24,319 nt of DNA, taken from the NCBI GenBank assembly GCA_965120355.1, contig CBCPMX010000027.1, forward strand, positions 1-24,319, in the 5' to 3' direction. The DNA is from CBCPMX01 sp965120355. Its GTDB lineage: Bacteria > Bacillota > Clostridia > Oscillospirales > Oscillospiraceae. Shown piece by piece: positions 7,936 through 14,052 of the stretch; positions within the stretch are counted from its first letter, which is position 1; each line of letters begins with the position of its first letter. The notes under the pieces are model-generated. The model ran no database searches. It was not told the origin of the DNA and was given only the letters and a program-made list of their open reading frames with translations. The position numbers and the translations under genes were made by a program.

Positions 7936-7985
7936 AAACGAACAGGCCGGTGCAGGAGACATCTCCTGCACCGGCCTGTTCGTTT
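7936..7985. repeat. Perfect 24-bp inverted repeat with a 2-base loop
   Basis: Arms 7936-7959 and 7962-7985 are exactly complementary around CA. The right arm runs straight into repeat copy A at 7986. A single copy of this hairpin sequence is seen in the window. Confidence 0.9.
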
Positions 7986-8122
7986 GTCGAAAAAGTGCCT
8001 GCGGCACTTTTTCGACCGCTGTATTTCGATCTGTTTGGGCGAACTAAATTCGCCCAGTATCACGCTCAAACCCTTGCGCAGCAGGGATTCGCCAATTTGG
8101 CGGCCCGGCTGCCTGGGCTTCA
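7986..8122 (+). repeat. Dispersed hairpin-rich repeat, copy A
   Basis: Begins with a 14-bp palindrome GTCGAAAAAGTGCC/GGCACTTTTTCGAC (7986-7999/8003-8016), then CCGCTGTATTT, a second hairpin GGGCGAA/TTCGCCC, then CCTTGCGCAGCAGGG and a GC-rich tail ending near GGGCTTCAC. Over 100 aligned bases it matches copy B (12316-12473) at about 82 positions counted by hand. It has no open frame, and like copy B it lies between convergent genes. Confidence 0.85.
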
Positions 8123-8202
8123 CATCCGAAGACTATATTGCAATCGCAGTTTGCAGCACAAACCAGGAAGCTGCCCATGGGCAGCGCCAGAAAGGCGCGT
8201 TT

Positions 8203-8796
8203 TCAGAGGCCCATCATATCGGCAATACGGGAAATCACCTCTACAGTGCCGTCTACGCCCAGCAGTTCCGTGTCCAGGCTGACATGGTAATTCTCTGCGG
8301 CACTCCATTCGCGGTGCGTATAGAAATTGTAATATTCAGCCCGCTTCTTATCCTGTTTTTTCAGTGTTTTGTCCACCAACTCCGGCGCAATGCCGTAGTT
8401 GCGGATTGCCCGTTCCCGGCGGGCTTCCAGGGGCGCATGAAGATACACGCTGAGGATATCCTTCCGGTCGCGCAATACATAGTCGGCGCAGCGGCCCACA
8501 ATGACGCAGTCTCCTTCGGCTGCAACCTTTCGGATCACATCAAACTGGGCAAAAGCCAGCTTTTGGCTCAGCGGCAAGACATCACCGGTAGAAATGGCGT
8601 TCATATACATGCCGTATACCAGAGAACTGGTTGGCTTTTCGTCATATTGACGCATGGCAGCCTCGCTCATACCGCTGGCTTCGGTCGCCATGGTCAGCAA
8701 CTCTTTGTCATAAAAGGGGCAACCGCGCAGTTTTGCCAGCTTCTCGCCGATCTCCTTGCCACCGGAGCCATATTGCCTGCCAATCGTAATGATCAT
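8203..8796 (-). CDS. Cytidylate kinase-like P-loop protein
   Basis: A 197-residue cytoplasmic protein of the cytidylate-kinase-like family (Cytidylate_kin2 type). It opens with a P-loop, ITIGRQYGSGGKEIG (residues 3-17), where GSGGK binds ATP phosphates. GDCVIVGRCADYVLRD (about 95-110) matches the second conserved block, followed by an Arg-rich lid-like region (ARRERAIRNYG, 125-135). It is smaller than and distinct from housekeeping Cmk (about 220 residues, NMP-binding insert). Members are common in Clostridia and often regulator-linked; the substrate is not established. The ATG follows AGGTGGAGATGAT. It is transcribed alone from its own promoter at 8830-8858 and converges on the aldehyde dehydrogenase gene. 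Confidence 0.85.
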   Translation of the reverse strand: MIITIGRQYGSGGKEIGEKLAKLRGCPFYDKELLTMATEASGMSEAAMRQYDEKPTSSLVYGMYMNAISTGDVLPLSQKLAFAQFDVIRKVAAEGDCVIVGRCADYVLRDRKDILSVYLHAPLEARRERAIRNYGIAPELVDKTLKKQDKKRAEYYNFYTHREWSAAENYHVSLDTELLGVDGTVEVISRIADMMGL

Positions 8797-8829
8797 ATCA
8801 TCTCCACCTTTCTGTGAATTGGTAATTAC

Positions 8830-8858
8830 AGTATAGCACGTCTTGGCGCTATTTACAA
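8830..8858 (-). promoter_or_regulatory. Promoter of the cytidylate kinase-like gene
   Basis: On the minus strand TTGTAA (plus 8853-8858), 17-base spacer, TATACT (plus 8830-8835) preceded by TGC, so also an extended -10. Start codon is about 35 bases downstream. Confidence 0.7.
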
Positions 8859-8948
8859 CAGATTGTCAACATACGAACGATTAATTTGTCTATTTTGCTC
8901 AATCCCGCTGGCTGCTTTCTAGGCAAACTCCCCAGACATTATGATGAC

Positions 8949-9257
8949 TCATTTATCTGTGATTTCCTCCACTGTCTCCAAGCGGAAAATCACCGGGCGG
9001 ATACCGTCATTGCAGCAGAGAATCTGCGGTCCGCCGCCGGGGCCGCCCTGTCCCTGGGCAAATCGCGCGGCTTCCCGCGCAATGCTGCTCCACCCCACCT
9101 TGCAGCGGAAATTTTCCGGCTGCTCACCGTGATCGGAATAGAAGACGTCTCCGCAGGCGCAGAACGGGCAGGCGCCGTAGTCCGGATCCGGCACATACTG
9201 CGCCTTCAGCTCGGCGTCAAAGAGGCATTTGAGAACGGTCACTTTACAGATTGGCAT
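8949..9257 (-). CDS. TIGR04076-like small cysteine-rich protein
   Basis: A 102-residue protein starting PICKVTVLK and containing YGACPFCACGDVFY and ILCCNDGIRPVIF, the arrangement I recognise from TIGR04076-type proteins (function unknown). Cysteines at 4, 11, 30, 33, 35, 52, 81 and 82 could bind a metal or act in thiol chemistry; this is inference. The chosen ATG at 9257 has AAGGGA 10 bases upstream. A GTG three codons earlier (9266) would sit too close to that site. Single gene, divergent from the acyltransferase operon, with a plausible promoter at 9281-9309. Confidence 0.75.
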   Translation of the reverse strand: MPICKVTVLKCLFDAELKAQYVPDPDYGACPFCACGDVFYSDHGEQPENFRCKVGWSSIAREAARFAQGQGGPGGGPQILCCNDGIRPVIFRLETVEEITDK

Positions 9258-9393
9258 GCGCGTCACATCCCTTCATTTTCATCATACCACATCCAAATGG
9301 CGTTGTATAGTGGGCGCACACGCGTTTCCCCGCAAAATTCTGGCCAGAAGCCGCAATTTTAAACCTTTTTTTATCGCTTTTCCGGCGCAAGTG

Positions 9394-9442
9394 TGGTATA
9401 CTGCAAAAAGCATAGCCCAAATACTATTTGCCCCAATATAAT
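9394..9442 (+). promoter_or_regulatory. Promoter(s) of the acyltransferase-ligase operon
   Basis: Extended -10 TGG-TATACT at 9394-9402 with a weak -35; start would be near 9409, giving an about 150-base leader. A second perfect TATAAT at 9437-9442 has no -35 match. Which is used cannot be decided by eye. Confidence 0.45.
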
Positions 9443-9540
9443 GCCGGCAGGTTCTGCCGGCTGCGCGGCCTGGCCGGGCGAGACGCCTGCCAGGACTTCA
9501 ACCGCGCCGGTCCGAACGCGGCCTGGCTGCCTTGGACCGG
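9443..9540 (+). promoter_or_regulatory. Structured 5' leader: two hairpins and a possible H-type pseudoknot
   Basis: P1 is GCCGGCAG/CTGCCGGC (9443-9450/9454-9461, 3-base loop). P2 is CCTGGC-GGCG/CGCC-GCCAGG (9469-9480/9484-9494) with an AGA loop and a small internal loop. Then CCGCG (9502-9506) pairs with CGCGG (9517-9521), and the loop between them holds CCGGTCC (9507-9513), complementary to GGACCGG (9534-9540), so the two helices would form a pseudoknot ending 7 bases before the AAGGAG ribosome site at 9548. I do not recognise it as a known riboswitch class. Confidence 0.4.
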
Positions 9541-9561
9541 TCTGTATAAGGAGAGAGAACT

Positions 9562-10434
9562 TTGGAGAAAAAACGTTTCGGAGACCGGCGGGATGCACGC
9601 CGTGTGCGGGAAATCGACGGGATGCACGCCATCATGACCCATCTGATGAACAAACGCACCGATGCAGAGGTCTATCTCAATTTCCAGGTAGACGTGACGG
9701 AGGCGCTGGCGTACATTGCCGAAAAAAATGCGGCGGAGACGGAATATAAGGCCACCCTGTTCCACTGCGTCATCATGGCTGCGGCTAAGACCGTCTATTT
9801 TCGGCCTCTGCTCAACCGCTATATCTCCGGCCGCCGGTACTATGCGCGCAACGCCATCACTGCCGGCTTCACCGCAAAAAAACGGTTTGAGGATCACAGC
9901 GAGGAAACCCTGATTGTGGCAGAGATTGGCGAGGAGTGGACGTTGTCCGATGTCACCCGCCGGGTAGTCGGCACCGTCCACAAAGCCAAGGAAACCAAAA
10001 GCTATGGCCTGGACGGCACACTGAATCTGCTGAAAAAACTGCCGTGGCCGGTGATGATGTTCCTGATGTGGATCTTCCGGACTCTGGACTTTTTTGGCCG
10101 GATGCCCCGTGCCCTGACGGAGAGCGACCCCAATTATGCCACCCTGTTTCTGTCCAATCTGGGCAGCATCAAAAGCCCCAGCGTCTATCACCATCTGAAC
10201 AATTACGGAACCAATTCCATTATGATTACCATCGGTACCATCCACAAGGCGGAAGTCCTGGACTCCCAGGGCGTACGGCGTGTCCGGGACGTGGTGGATG
10301 TAGGCGTCACTGCCGACGAGCGAATTGCAGACGGCTTTTACTTCGCCCGTTCTCTGAAACTGGTGGAATATCTTTTGGCCAATCCACATCTGCTGGATCT
10401 GCCTTTGAAGGAGGATATACATTATGCGTTTTAA
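9562..10434 (+). CDS. Lipoyl-less E2-fold (CoA-dependent) acyltransferase-like protein with His to Glu change
   Basis: A 290-residue protein matching only the catalytic domain of 2-oxo acid dehydrogenase E2 / chloramphenicol-acetyltransferase fold; there is no lipoyl or E1/E3-binding domain. Seen: ATLFHCVIMAAAKTVYFRP, the strand FLSNLGSI, SIMITIGTIHKA and the C-terminal block TADERIADGFYFARSL. In true E2 enzymes this last block reads DHRxxDG with a catalytic His; here position 253 is Glu and Asp257-Gly258 are kept, so classic transacylation is doubtful. Residues 160-179 (LPWPVMMFLMWIFRTLDFFG) are hydrophobic and could sit at the membrane. The start is TTG at 9562, supported by AAGGAG at 9548-9553 (8 bases). 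The last 11 bases overlap the acyl-CoA ligase gene, implying coupled translation and linked function, perhaps acyl transfer to a lipid or small molecule. Substrate unknown. Confidence 0.75.
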   Translation: MEKKRFGDRRDARRVREIDGMHAIMTHLMNKRTDAEVYLNFQVDVTEALAYIAEKNAAETEYKATLFHCVIMAAAKTVYFRPLLNRYISGRRYYARNAITAGFTAKKRFEDHSEETLIVAEIGEEWTLSDVTRRVVGTVHKAKETKSYGLDGTLNLLKKLPWPVMMFLMWIFRTLDFFGRMPRALTESDPNYATLFLSNLGSIKSPSVYHHLNNYGTNSIMITIGTIHKAEVLDSQGVRRVRDVVDVGVTADERIADGFYFARSLKLVEYLLANPHLLDLPLKEDIHYAF

Positions 10435-12172
10435 AACGTCTGCGCGCCGCTCGGAGCCGTCTCAGGAGCCGGTGAAGGCGCCCTGGCTCAGCTCTTACAG
10501 AGATATCCCGGCGCATTTGGACTATCCGGACGGCTCCATGTATGATGCCCTGGCCCGCTGCGCCGCGCAATATCCAAATCTGACAGCCTGCATTTTCATG
10601 GGCCGCAGGACCAGCTATAAGCTGCTGCTCCATCAGGTGCATCTGTGCGCCCGGGCCTTGAAGGCCATTGGCATTCGGGCCGGCGACCGGATTACCATCG
10701 CCATGCCCAACTGCCCCCAGACGGTCATTATGCTCTATGCCGTCAATCTGGTAGGCGCTGTGGCCAATATGGTCCATCCGCTGTCCAGCGAAAAGGAGAT
10801 TGAGTTCTTTCTGCGGGAGTCCAACTCCATCTCTGCCATTACACTGGACCAGTTCTACCATAAATTCGAAGCCATCCGGCAGAATGTGAGCCTGGACAAC
10901 ATCATTCTGGCCAGCGTGAAGGATGCGCTCAGTACGCCGGTAAAGGCGGGCTACATGCTGACCGAGGGCCGGAAACAGCAGAAAATTCCCAAGGACGCGC
11001 CGGTTCTGCGCTGGCAGGAGTTCCTGCGGCGCGGCGTCTCTTATCATTGGAAATATCAAGCTGATGTGAAGGCAGAAGATCCGGCGGTGATCCTATACAG
11101 CGGCGGCACCACCGGCGTAACCAAGGGGATTCTGCTGTCCAACCGGAACTTTAACGCCCTGGCAGAGCAGGTCGTGGCCACCAACGCCATTTACCGCCCC
11201 GGCGACAAGATGTTGGCTGTCATGCCCATGTTTCACGGATTCGGCCTGGGCGTATGCATTCATACGATTTTGACCCATGGCGGCTGCTGCGTACTGGTGC
11301 CCCGGTTTACGCCGGACAGTTACGCCAAACTGATCCTGAAATACCGCTGCAATCTGATTGCCGGTGTGCCGACACTGTATGAGGCGCTGCTGCGGCTGCC
11401 GAAGATGAAAAACGCCGATTTGAGCTGTCTCAAGGGCGTCTATTCCGGCGGCGACAGTCTTTCTGTGGAGCTGAAAAAACGGCTGGACAAGTTCCTGTTC
11501 GACCACAATGCCAAAATTCAGGTGCGGGAGGGCTATGGTCTGACAGAGTGTGTCACAGCCTCCTGCCTGACGCCGCACCATATCGCCAAGGAGGGCTCCA
11601 TTGGCATTCCTTTCCCGGACACATATTACAAAATCGTCAAGCCCGGCACCCAGAAGGAGGTGCCCTATGGCACGGAGGGCGAGATTTGTCTGGCGGGCCC
11701 CACAGTGATGATGGGCTATCTGAATCACCCGGAGGAGACGGCTCAGACGCTCCAGACCCACGCCGATGGTCTGACCTGGGTCCACACCGGCGATCTGGGG
11801 ATCATGGATGAAGAGGGCTTTGTCTATTTCCGCCAGCGGATCAAGCGGATGATTATCACCAGCGGCTACAATGTCTATCCCTCTCAGCTGGAAAACGTCT
11901 TTGACGCCCACGAGCTGGTACAGATGAGCTGCGTCATCGGGGTGCCGGATGATCTGAAGATGCAGAAAGTCAAGGCCTTTATCATGCTCAAGCCTGGCGT
12001 TCTGCCCTCAGAAGAGAATAAACAACTGCTCCTGGCCTACGCCAGAAAGCACATTGCCAAATATGCCATGCCTTATGACATTGAGTTCCGGACTGAGCTG
12101 CCCAAAACCCTGGTGGGGAAGGTGGCCTACCGGGTGCTGGAAGAGGAAGAGGCGGCGCGGCGGCAGGCATAA
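10424..12172 (+). CDS. Acyl-CoA ligase (AMP-binding, ANL superfamily)
   Basis: A 582-residue adenylate-forming enzyme expected to turn a carboxylic acid, ATP and CoA into acyl-CoA. Visible core motifs: P-loop SGGTTGVTKG (226-235), the YGLTEC aromatic/Thr-Glu motif, TGDLG, the hinge-region KRMIITSGYNVYPSQLE, and the late catalytic Lys566 in KTLVGK. There is no signal peptide or carrier-protein domain. The ATG follows a very strong AAGGAGG site located inside the end of the upstream acyltransferase gene (11-base overlap). Substrate is unclear; the N-terminal half resembles fatty- or aryl-acid ligases. Partnered with the E2-fold protein it would supply the acyl-CoA donor. Transcription runs toward repeat copy B and a convergent gene. 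Confidence 0.9.
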   Translation: MRFKTSARRSEPSQEPVKAPWLSSYRDIPAHLDYPDGSMYDALARCAAQYPNLTACIFMGRRTSYKLLLHQVHLCARALKAIGIRAGDRITIAMPNCPQTVIMLYAVNLVGAVANMVHPLSSEKEIEFFLRESNSISAITLDQFYHKFEAIRQNVSLDNIILASVKDALSTPVKAGYMLTEGRKQQKIPKDAPVLRWQEFLRRGVSYHWKYQADVKAEDPAVILYSGGTTGVTKGILLSNRNFNALAEQVVATNAIYRPGDKMLAVMPMFHGFGLGVCIHTILTHGGCCVLVPRFTPDSYAKLILKYRCNLIAGVPTLYEALLRLPKMKNADLSCLKGVYSGGDSLSVELKKRLDKFLFDHNAKIQVREGYGLTECVTASCLTPHHIAKEGSIGIPFPDTYYKIVKPGTQKEVPYGTEGEICLAGPTVMMGYLNHPEETAQTLQTHADGLTWVHTGDLGIMDEEGFVYFRQRIKRMIITSGYNVYPSQLENVFDAHELVQMSCVIGVPDDLKMQKVKAFIMLKPGVLPSEENKQLLLAYARKHIAKYAMPYDIEFRTELPKTLVGKVAYRVLEEEEAARRQA

Positions 12173-12269
12173 GGAAAAGCCGCCGCTTGGATATCCTTGA
12201 TGGGCGCCGGTTCCTATGCGACGGACGTTTGCAGAAGAATGGTCTCTTGTCAATCCATAGAAACACACA

Positions 12270-12309
12270 AAAAGTGATATGGTGCCGAACCACGGCTCCA
12301 TATCACTTT
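12270..12309. repeat. 40-bp direct repeat 1, itself an 18-bp hairpin
   Basis: AAAAGTGATATGG...CCATATCACTTT; identical over 40 bases to 12474-12513. Within it, the arms pair over about 18 bp with one mismatch around an AACCA loop. It lies 6 bases before repeat copy B. Confidence 0.9.
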
Positions 12310-12315
12310 CAGCTT

Positions 12316-12473
12316 GCCGAAAAAAGTGCCTGCGCACTTTTTCGACCGCTGTATTTTGATCTGCTCGGGCGAAATGAATTCGCCCGGCATAATTCGCAAA
12401 TCCTTGCGCAGCAAGCCTTTGCGAATTTGACGGCGCTGCTGCGCCGACTCGCCCTGCACGGGCTTCGCAGCCT
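12316..12473 (+). repeat. Dispersed hairpin-rich repeat, copy B
   Basis: Same order of parts as copy A: a GAAAAAAGTGC/GCACTTTTTC hairpin, CCGCTGTATTT, a GGGCGAA/TTCGCCC hairpin, then AATTCGCAAA/TTTGCGAATT enclosing CCTTGCGCAGCAAG, a GGCGC/GCGCC hairpin and a GGGCTTCGCAGCC tail. Paired changes relative to copy A keep some stems while their sequence differs, suggesting the fold matters. It is bracketed by the 40-bp direct repeats. Confidence 0.85.
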
Positions 12474-12513
12474 AAAAGTGATATGGTGCCGAACCACGGC
12501 TCCATATCACTTT
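12474..12513. repeat. 40-bp direct repeat 2, itself an 18-bp hairpin
   Basis: Exact copy of 12270-12309, starting one base after copy B and ending at the base before the stop codon of the 12514-13470 gene. One further T at 12514 extends the outer stem. As transcribed from the minus strand it would be the first structure 3' of that gene. Confidence 0.9.
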
Positions 12514-13470
12514 TCACTTTTGTGTTTGTGAACATATATATTCTTCCTCCAAATAAGAAGCCGCCGCAAAAAAAGCGCATATCTTACTGTAACTGGAACT
12601 GAGCTGCGCATATTGGGCCGCCTCCAGAGGATTTGATTCCGCCCTGCGAAGAGATTCCAGCATTAGTTTATTTTGCGCAACTGCCTGTTCGTTTTGCGCT
12701 TCTTGCCGGTGCCTGGTAAAAATCCTTTTTCGCTGCTGTGGCATCAGGATGTCCAGGGTTTCTTCCATGCGCCGGATGTCCGCTTCCTGCTGGATGGAGT
12801 GCAGTATCCGGGAAAAGGACGCAGGCCCAGAAGCCATAGCTGCATAGAGGTATTGAATGGCCGTAAGCTTATTGCGATATGGCGGCGGTACGAAATTGAC
12901 CTGGTAGCTTTCCTGCAGCAGAGCCTCCACGGTTTCCAATTCTCCGCTCCAATAGGCGTCCTGCGCCTTTTGTTTGCGGAGCAGTTCAGATATTCTGGGC
13001 AGATTCCCCGCTACACGGGCACGCTCTTCCGCATTGTACGTATTGGCCTGCGTATTCCAGACCATGATCTCTTCTTTTCTTGAGGAACATGCAAGTTCTT
13101 TGTAAAGCGCACAACCGGAAACGAGCAGGAGCGGAACGCCTGCCATCATGCAAAAAGCGCATAAGCCAGGGGATGTCAAGGCCGCTGCCATCATCTCCAA
13201 AAACGGGGGCCGGCCTTCACCGCTGCCTAAGTGGCGCAAAGCATACAGGAAAAGCAAGAGGCCCATGGCAACTCCACAGATTGCAGCCGCCTTTCTCCCG
13301 GGTGAATGCTCTTTCAATGGCGTTGGTTCTATATAGTGGGCAGTTCTGAGCTTGTCAATTTCCTGTTGATTCAGATTCCAATCTTGTATCCGTTGTGTTG
13401 TTAGTACAATTTTTGTAAGCTCCAGGTCTCTGAGATCCCGCAAATTCAGGAGCACCGCCTTACGATCCAT
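12514..13470 (-). CDS. Unknown membrane protein with two transmembrane segments and coiled coils
   Basis: 318 residues from the ATG at 13470. An N-terminal charged helical region (1-60, DRKAVLLNLRDLRDLELTK) precedes two hydrophobic segments (about 61-80 and 99-123). A long, soluble, helix-forming C-terminal part rich in Glu, Gln, Arg and Ala (about 130-318) has coiled-coil character. I do not recognise the family. The start was chosen over an upstream in-frame TTG (13500) because GGAGG (plus 13481-13485) lies 10 bases before the ATG. It has an excellent own promoter and is divergent from the small Xre regulator, which might control it. Its base composition is less GC-rich than that of the flanking metabolic genes. 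Confidence 0.75.
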   Translation of the reverse strand: MDRKAVLLNLRDLRDLELTKIVLTTQRIQDWNLNQQEIDKLRTAHYIEPTPLKEHSPGRKAAAICGVAMGLLLFLYALRHLGSGEGRPPFLEMMAAALTSPGLCAFCMMAGVPLLLVSGCALYKELACSSRKEEIMVWNTQANTYNAEERARVAGNLPRISELLRKQKAQDAYWSGELETVEALLQESYQVNFVPPPYRNKLTAIQYLYAAMASGPASFSRILHSIQQEADIRRMEETLDILMPQQRKRIFTRHRQEAQNEQAVAQNKLMLESLRRAESNPLEAAQYAQLSSSYSKICAFFAAASYLEEEYICSQTQK

Positions 13471-13556
13471 CGATTCCGTTCCTCCATGTTCATTGGCCAA
13501 GCGAAATGTTTGTTTGTGGTTCTTTGTACAGTGTTTGCCGAAAGCGCCTTATTTAG

Positions 13557-13585
13557 ATTATAGAGTACATTCTAATAGAAAGCAA
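13557..13585 (-). promoter_or_regulatory. Promoter of the membrane-protein gene
   Basis: On the minus strand TTGCTT (plus 13580-13585), 17-base spacer, perfect TATAAT (plus 13557-13562). It lies in the AT-rich 241-bp gap shared with the divergent Xre gene; the gap's composition contrasts with the GC-rich neighbours. Confidence 0.75.
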
Positions 13586-13711
13586 TAGCATTCTTTTAGG
13601 TAATTTTATCTTGGGCATAAAAAGCATAAAATAACGGCAAGAAAAACACAAGAAGGTGATGGTATTTCTCGGGCCATTCCAATTAAAGCTGAAAATGCGG
13701 AGCGCTATATA

Positions 13712-13915
13712 ATGCTGGGCTTAAATATTTCTTATTACAGGAAATTATCCGGTCTGACGCAGGAAGCTCTTGCAGAAAAATGTGATATTAGCCGTTCTTA
13801 TTTGAGTAGTATTGAAGCCCCCAACATTGTAAAAACAATCTCGCTTGAAATGTTATTCCAGATTGCGGACGCGCTGCATGTGGAGCCATCCAAATTGCTG
13901 GAGTTCAGAAAATAG
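13712..13915 (+). CDS. Small Xre-family helix-turn-helix regulator
   Basis: A 67-residue protein that is almost only an HTH_3 domain: LGLNISYYRKLSGLTQEALAEKCDISRSYLSSIE covers helices 1-4, with TQEALAEKCDISRSYLSSIE as the DNA-binding helix-turn-helix, then LFQIADALHVEPSKLLEFRK. It has no effector or dimerisation domain. The ATG is preceded by GGAG at 9 bases; the frame stays open upstream but has no usable start. It is AT-richer than the surrounding genes. It may control itself and the divergent membrane-protein gene (241-bp shared gap). Such small regulators are also common in mobile DNA, though no other mobile genes are seen here. Confidence 0.9.
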   Translation: MLGLNISYYRKLSGLTQEALAEKCDISRSYLSSIEAPNIVKTISLEMLFQIADALHVEPSKLLEFRK

Positions 13916-13991
13916 GTCTGCGCAAGGAGGCCATCTCCTGCGCTTTCGCAGCGCTGCCCAGCGGTACCCACTGCCCAGTTCAGAATAAAAC

Positions 13992-14034
13992 AAAACATCG
14001 TGAATCAGGCGGTTGCCCGATTCACGATGTTTTT
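13992..14034. terminator. Bidirectional terminator between the Xre gene and the second alcohol dehydrogenase
   Basis: 15-bp stem AAAACATCGTGAATC (13992-14006) / GATTCACGATGTTTT (14019-14033). On the plus strand it ends in a T-run to 14035; on the minus strand in TTTTGTTTTATT. It serves two convergent genes. A smaller GCGCA-GGAG/CTCC-TGCGC hairpin (13920-13943) lies just after the Xre stop. Confidence 0.9.
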
Positions 14035-14052
14035 TAACGTGGGTTCCCGGAT

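Larger units (their letters stand above)
7664..8202 (+). other. Gene-free 539-bp convergent intergenic region, dense in inverted repeats
   Basis: No credible gene on either strand. From left to right: CCCGGTGC/GCACCGGG (7692-7699/7716-7723); a 9-bp pairing CAAACACAG/CTGTGTTTG that brackets about 50 bases near 7710-7777; GTGGGCTGG C CCAGCCCAC (7811-7829); the 24-bp hairpin 7936-7985; repeat copy A (7986-8122); and palindrome GCTGCCCATGGGCAGC (8170-8185). It separates the 3' ends of two convergent genes, so some hairpins may act as terminators for either side, but none has a good T-tract. Confidence 0.6.
9258..9561 (+). other. 304-bp divergent intergenic region with promoters and a structured leader
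   Basis: Holds the minus-strand promoter of the Cys-rich gene (TATACA, plus 9304-9309; TATGAT, plus 9281-9286; 17-base spacer). It also holds the plus-strand promoter of the acyltransferase operon and, from 9443 to 9540, the folded leader described separately. No additional gene is seen. Confidence 0.6.
12173..12513 (+). other. Gene-free 341-bp convergent intergenic region holding repeat copy B
   Basis: Contains a weak 7-bp stem at the ligase stop (CGGCGGC with GCCGCCG), then direct repeat 1 (12270-12309), copy B (12316-12473) and direct repeat 2 (12474-12513), which abuts the stop codon of the minus-strand gene. No coding frame is credible. Confidence 0.65.

Noticed and set aside
9562..10434. 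Pyruvate or branched-chain dehydrogenase E2 component
   Set aside because: No lipoyl or subunit-binding domain, catalytic His replaced by Glu and no E1/E3 genes nearby; only the fold is shared.
12270..12513. CRISPR array or insertion sequence for the 40-bp repeats
   Set aside because: Only two repeat units, a 164-base interval and no cas or transposase gene; the repeats are strong hairpins, unlike IS termini with target duplications.
13659..13712. 17-codon leader peptide overlapping the Xre start (TAATG)
   Set aside because: The only ribosome-site-like bases are 2 nucleotides before its ATG, too close to work, and the Xre gene has its own GGAG at 9 bases.
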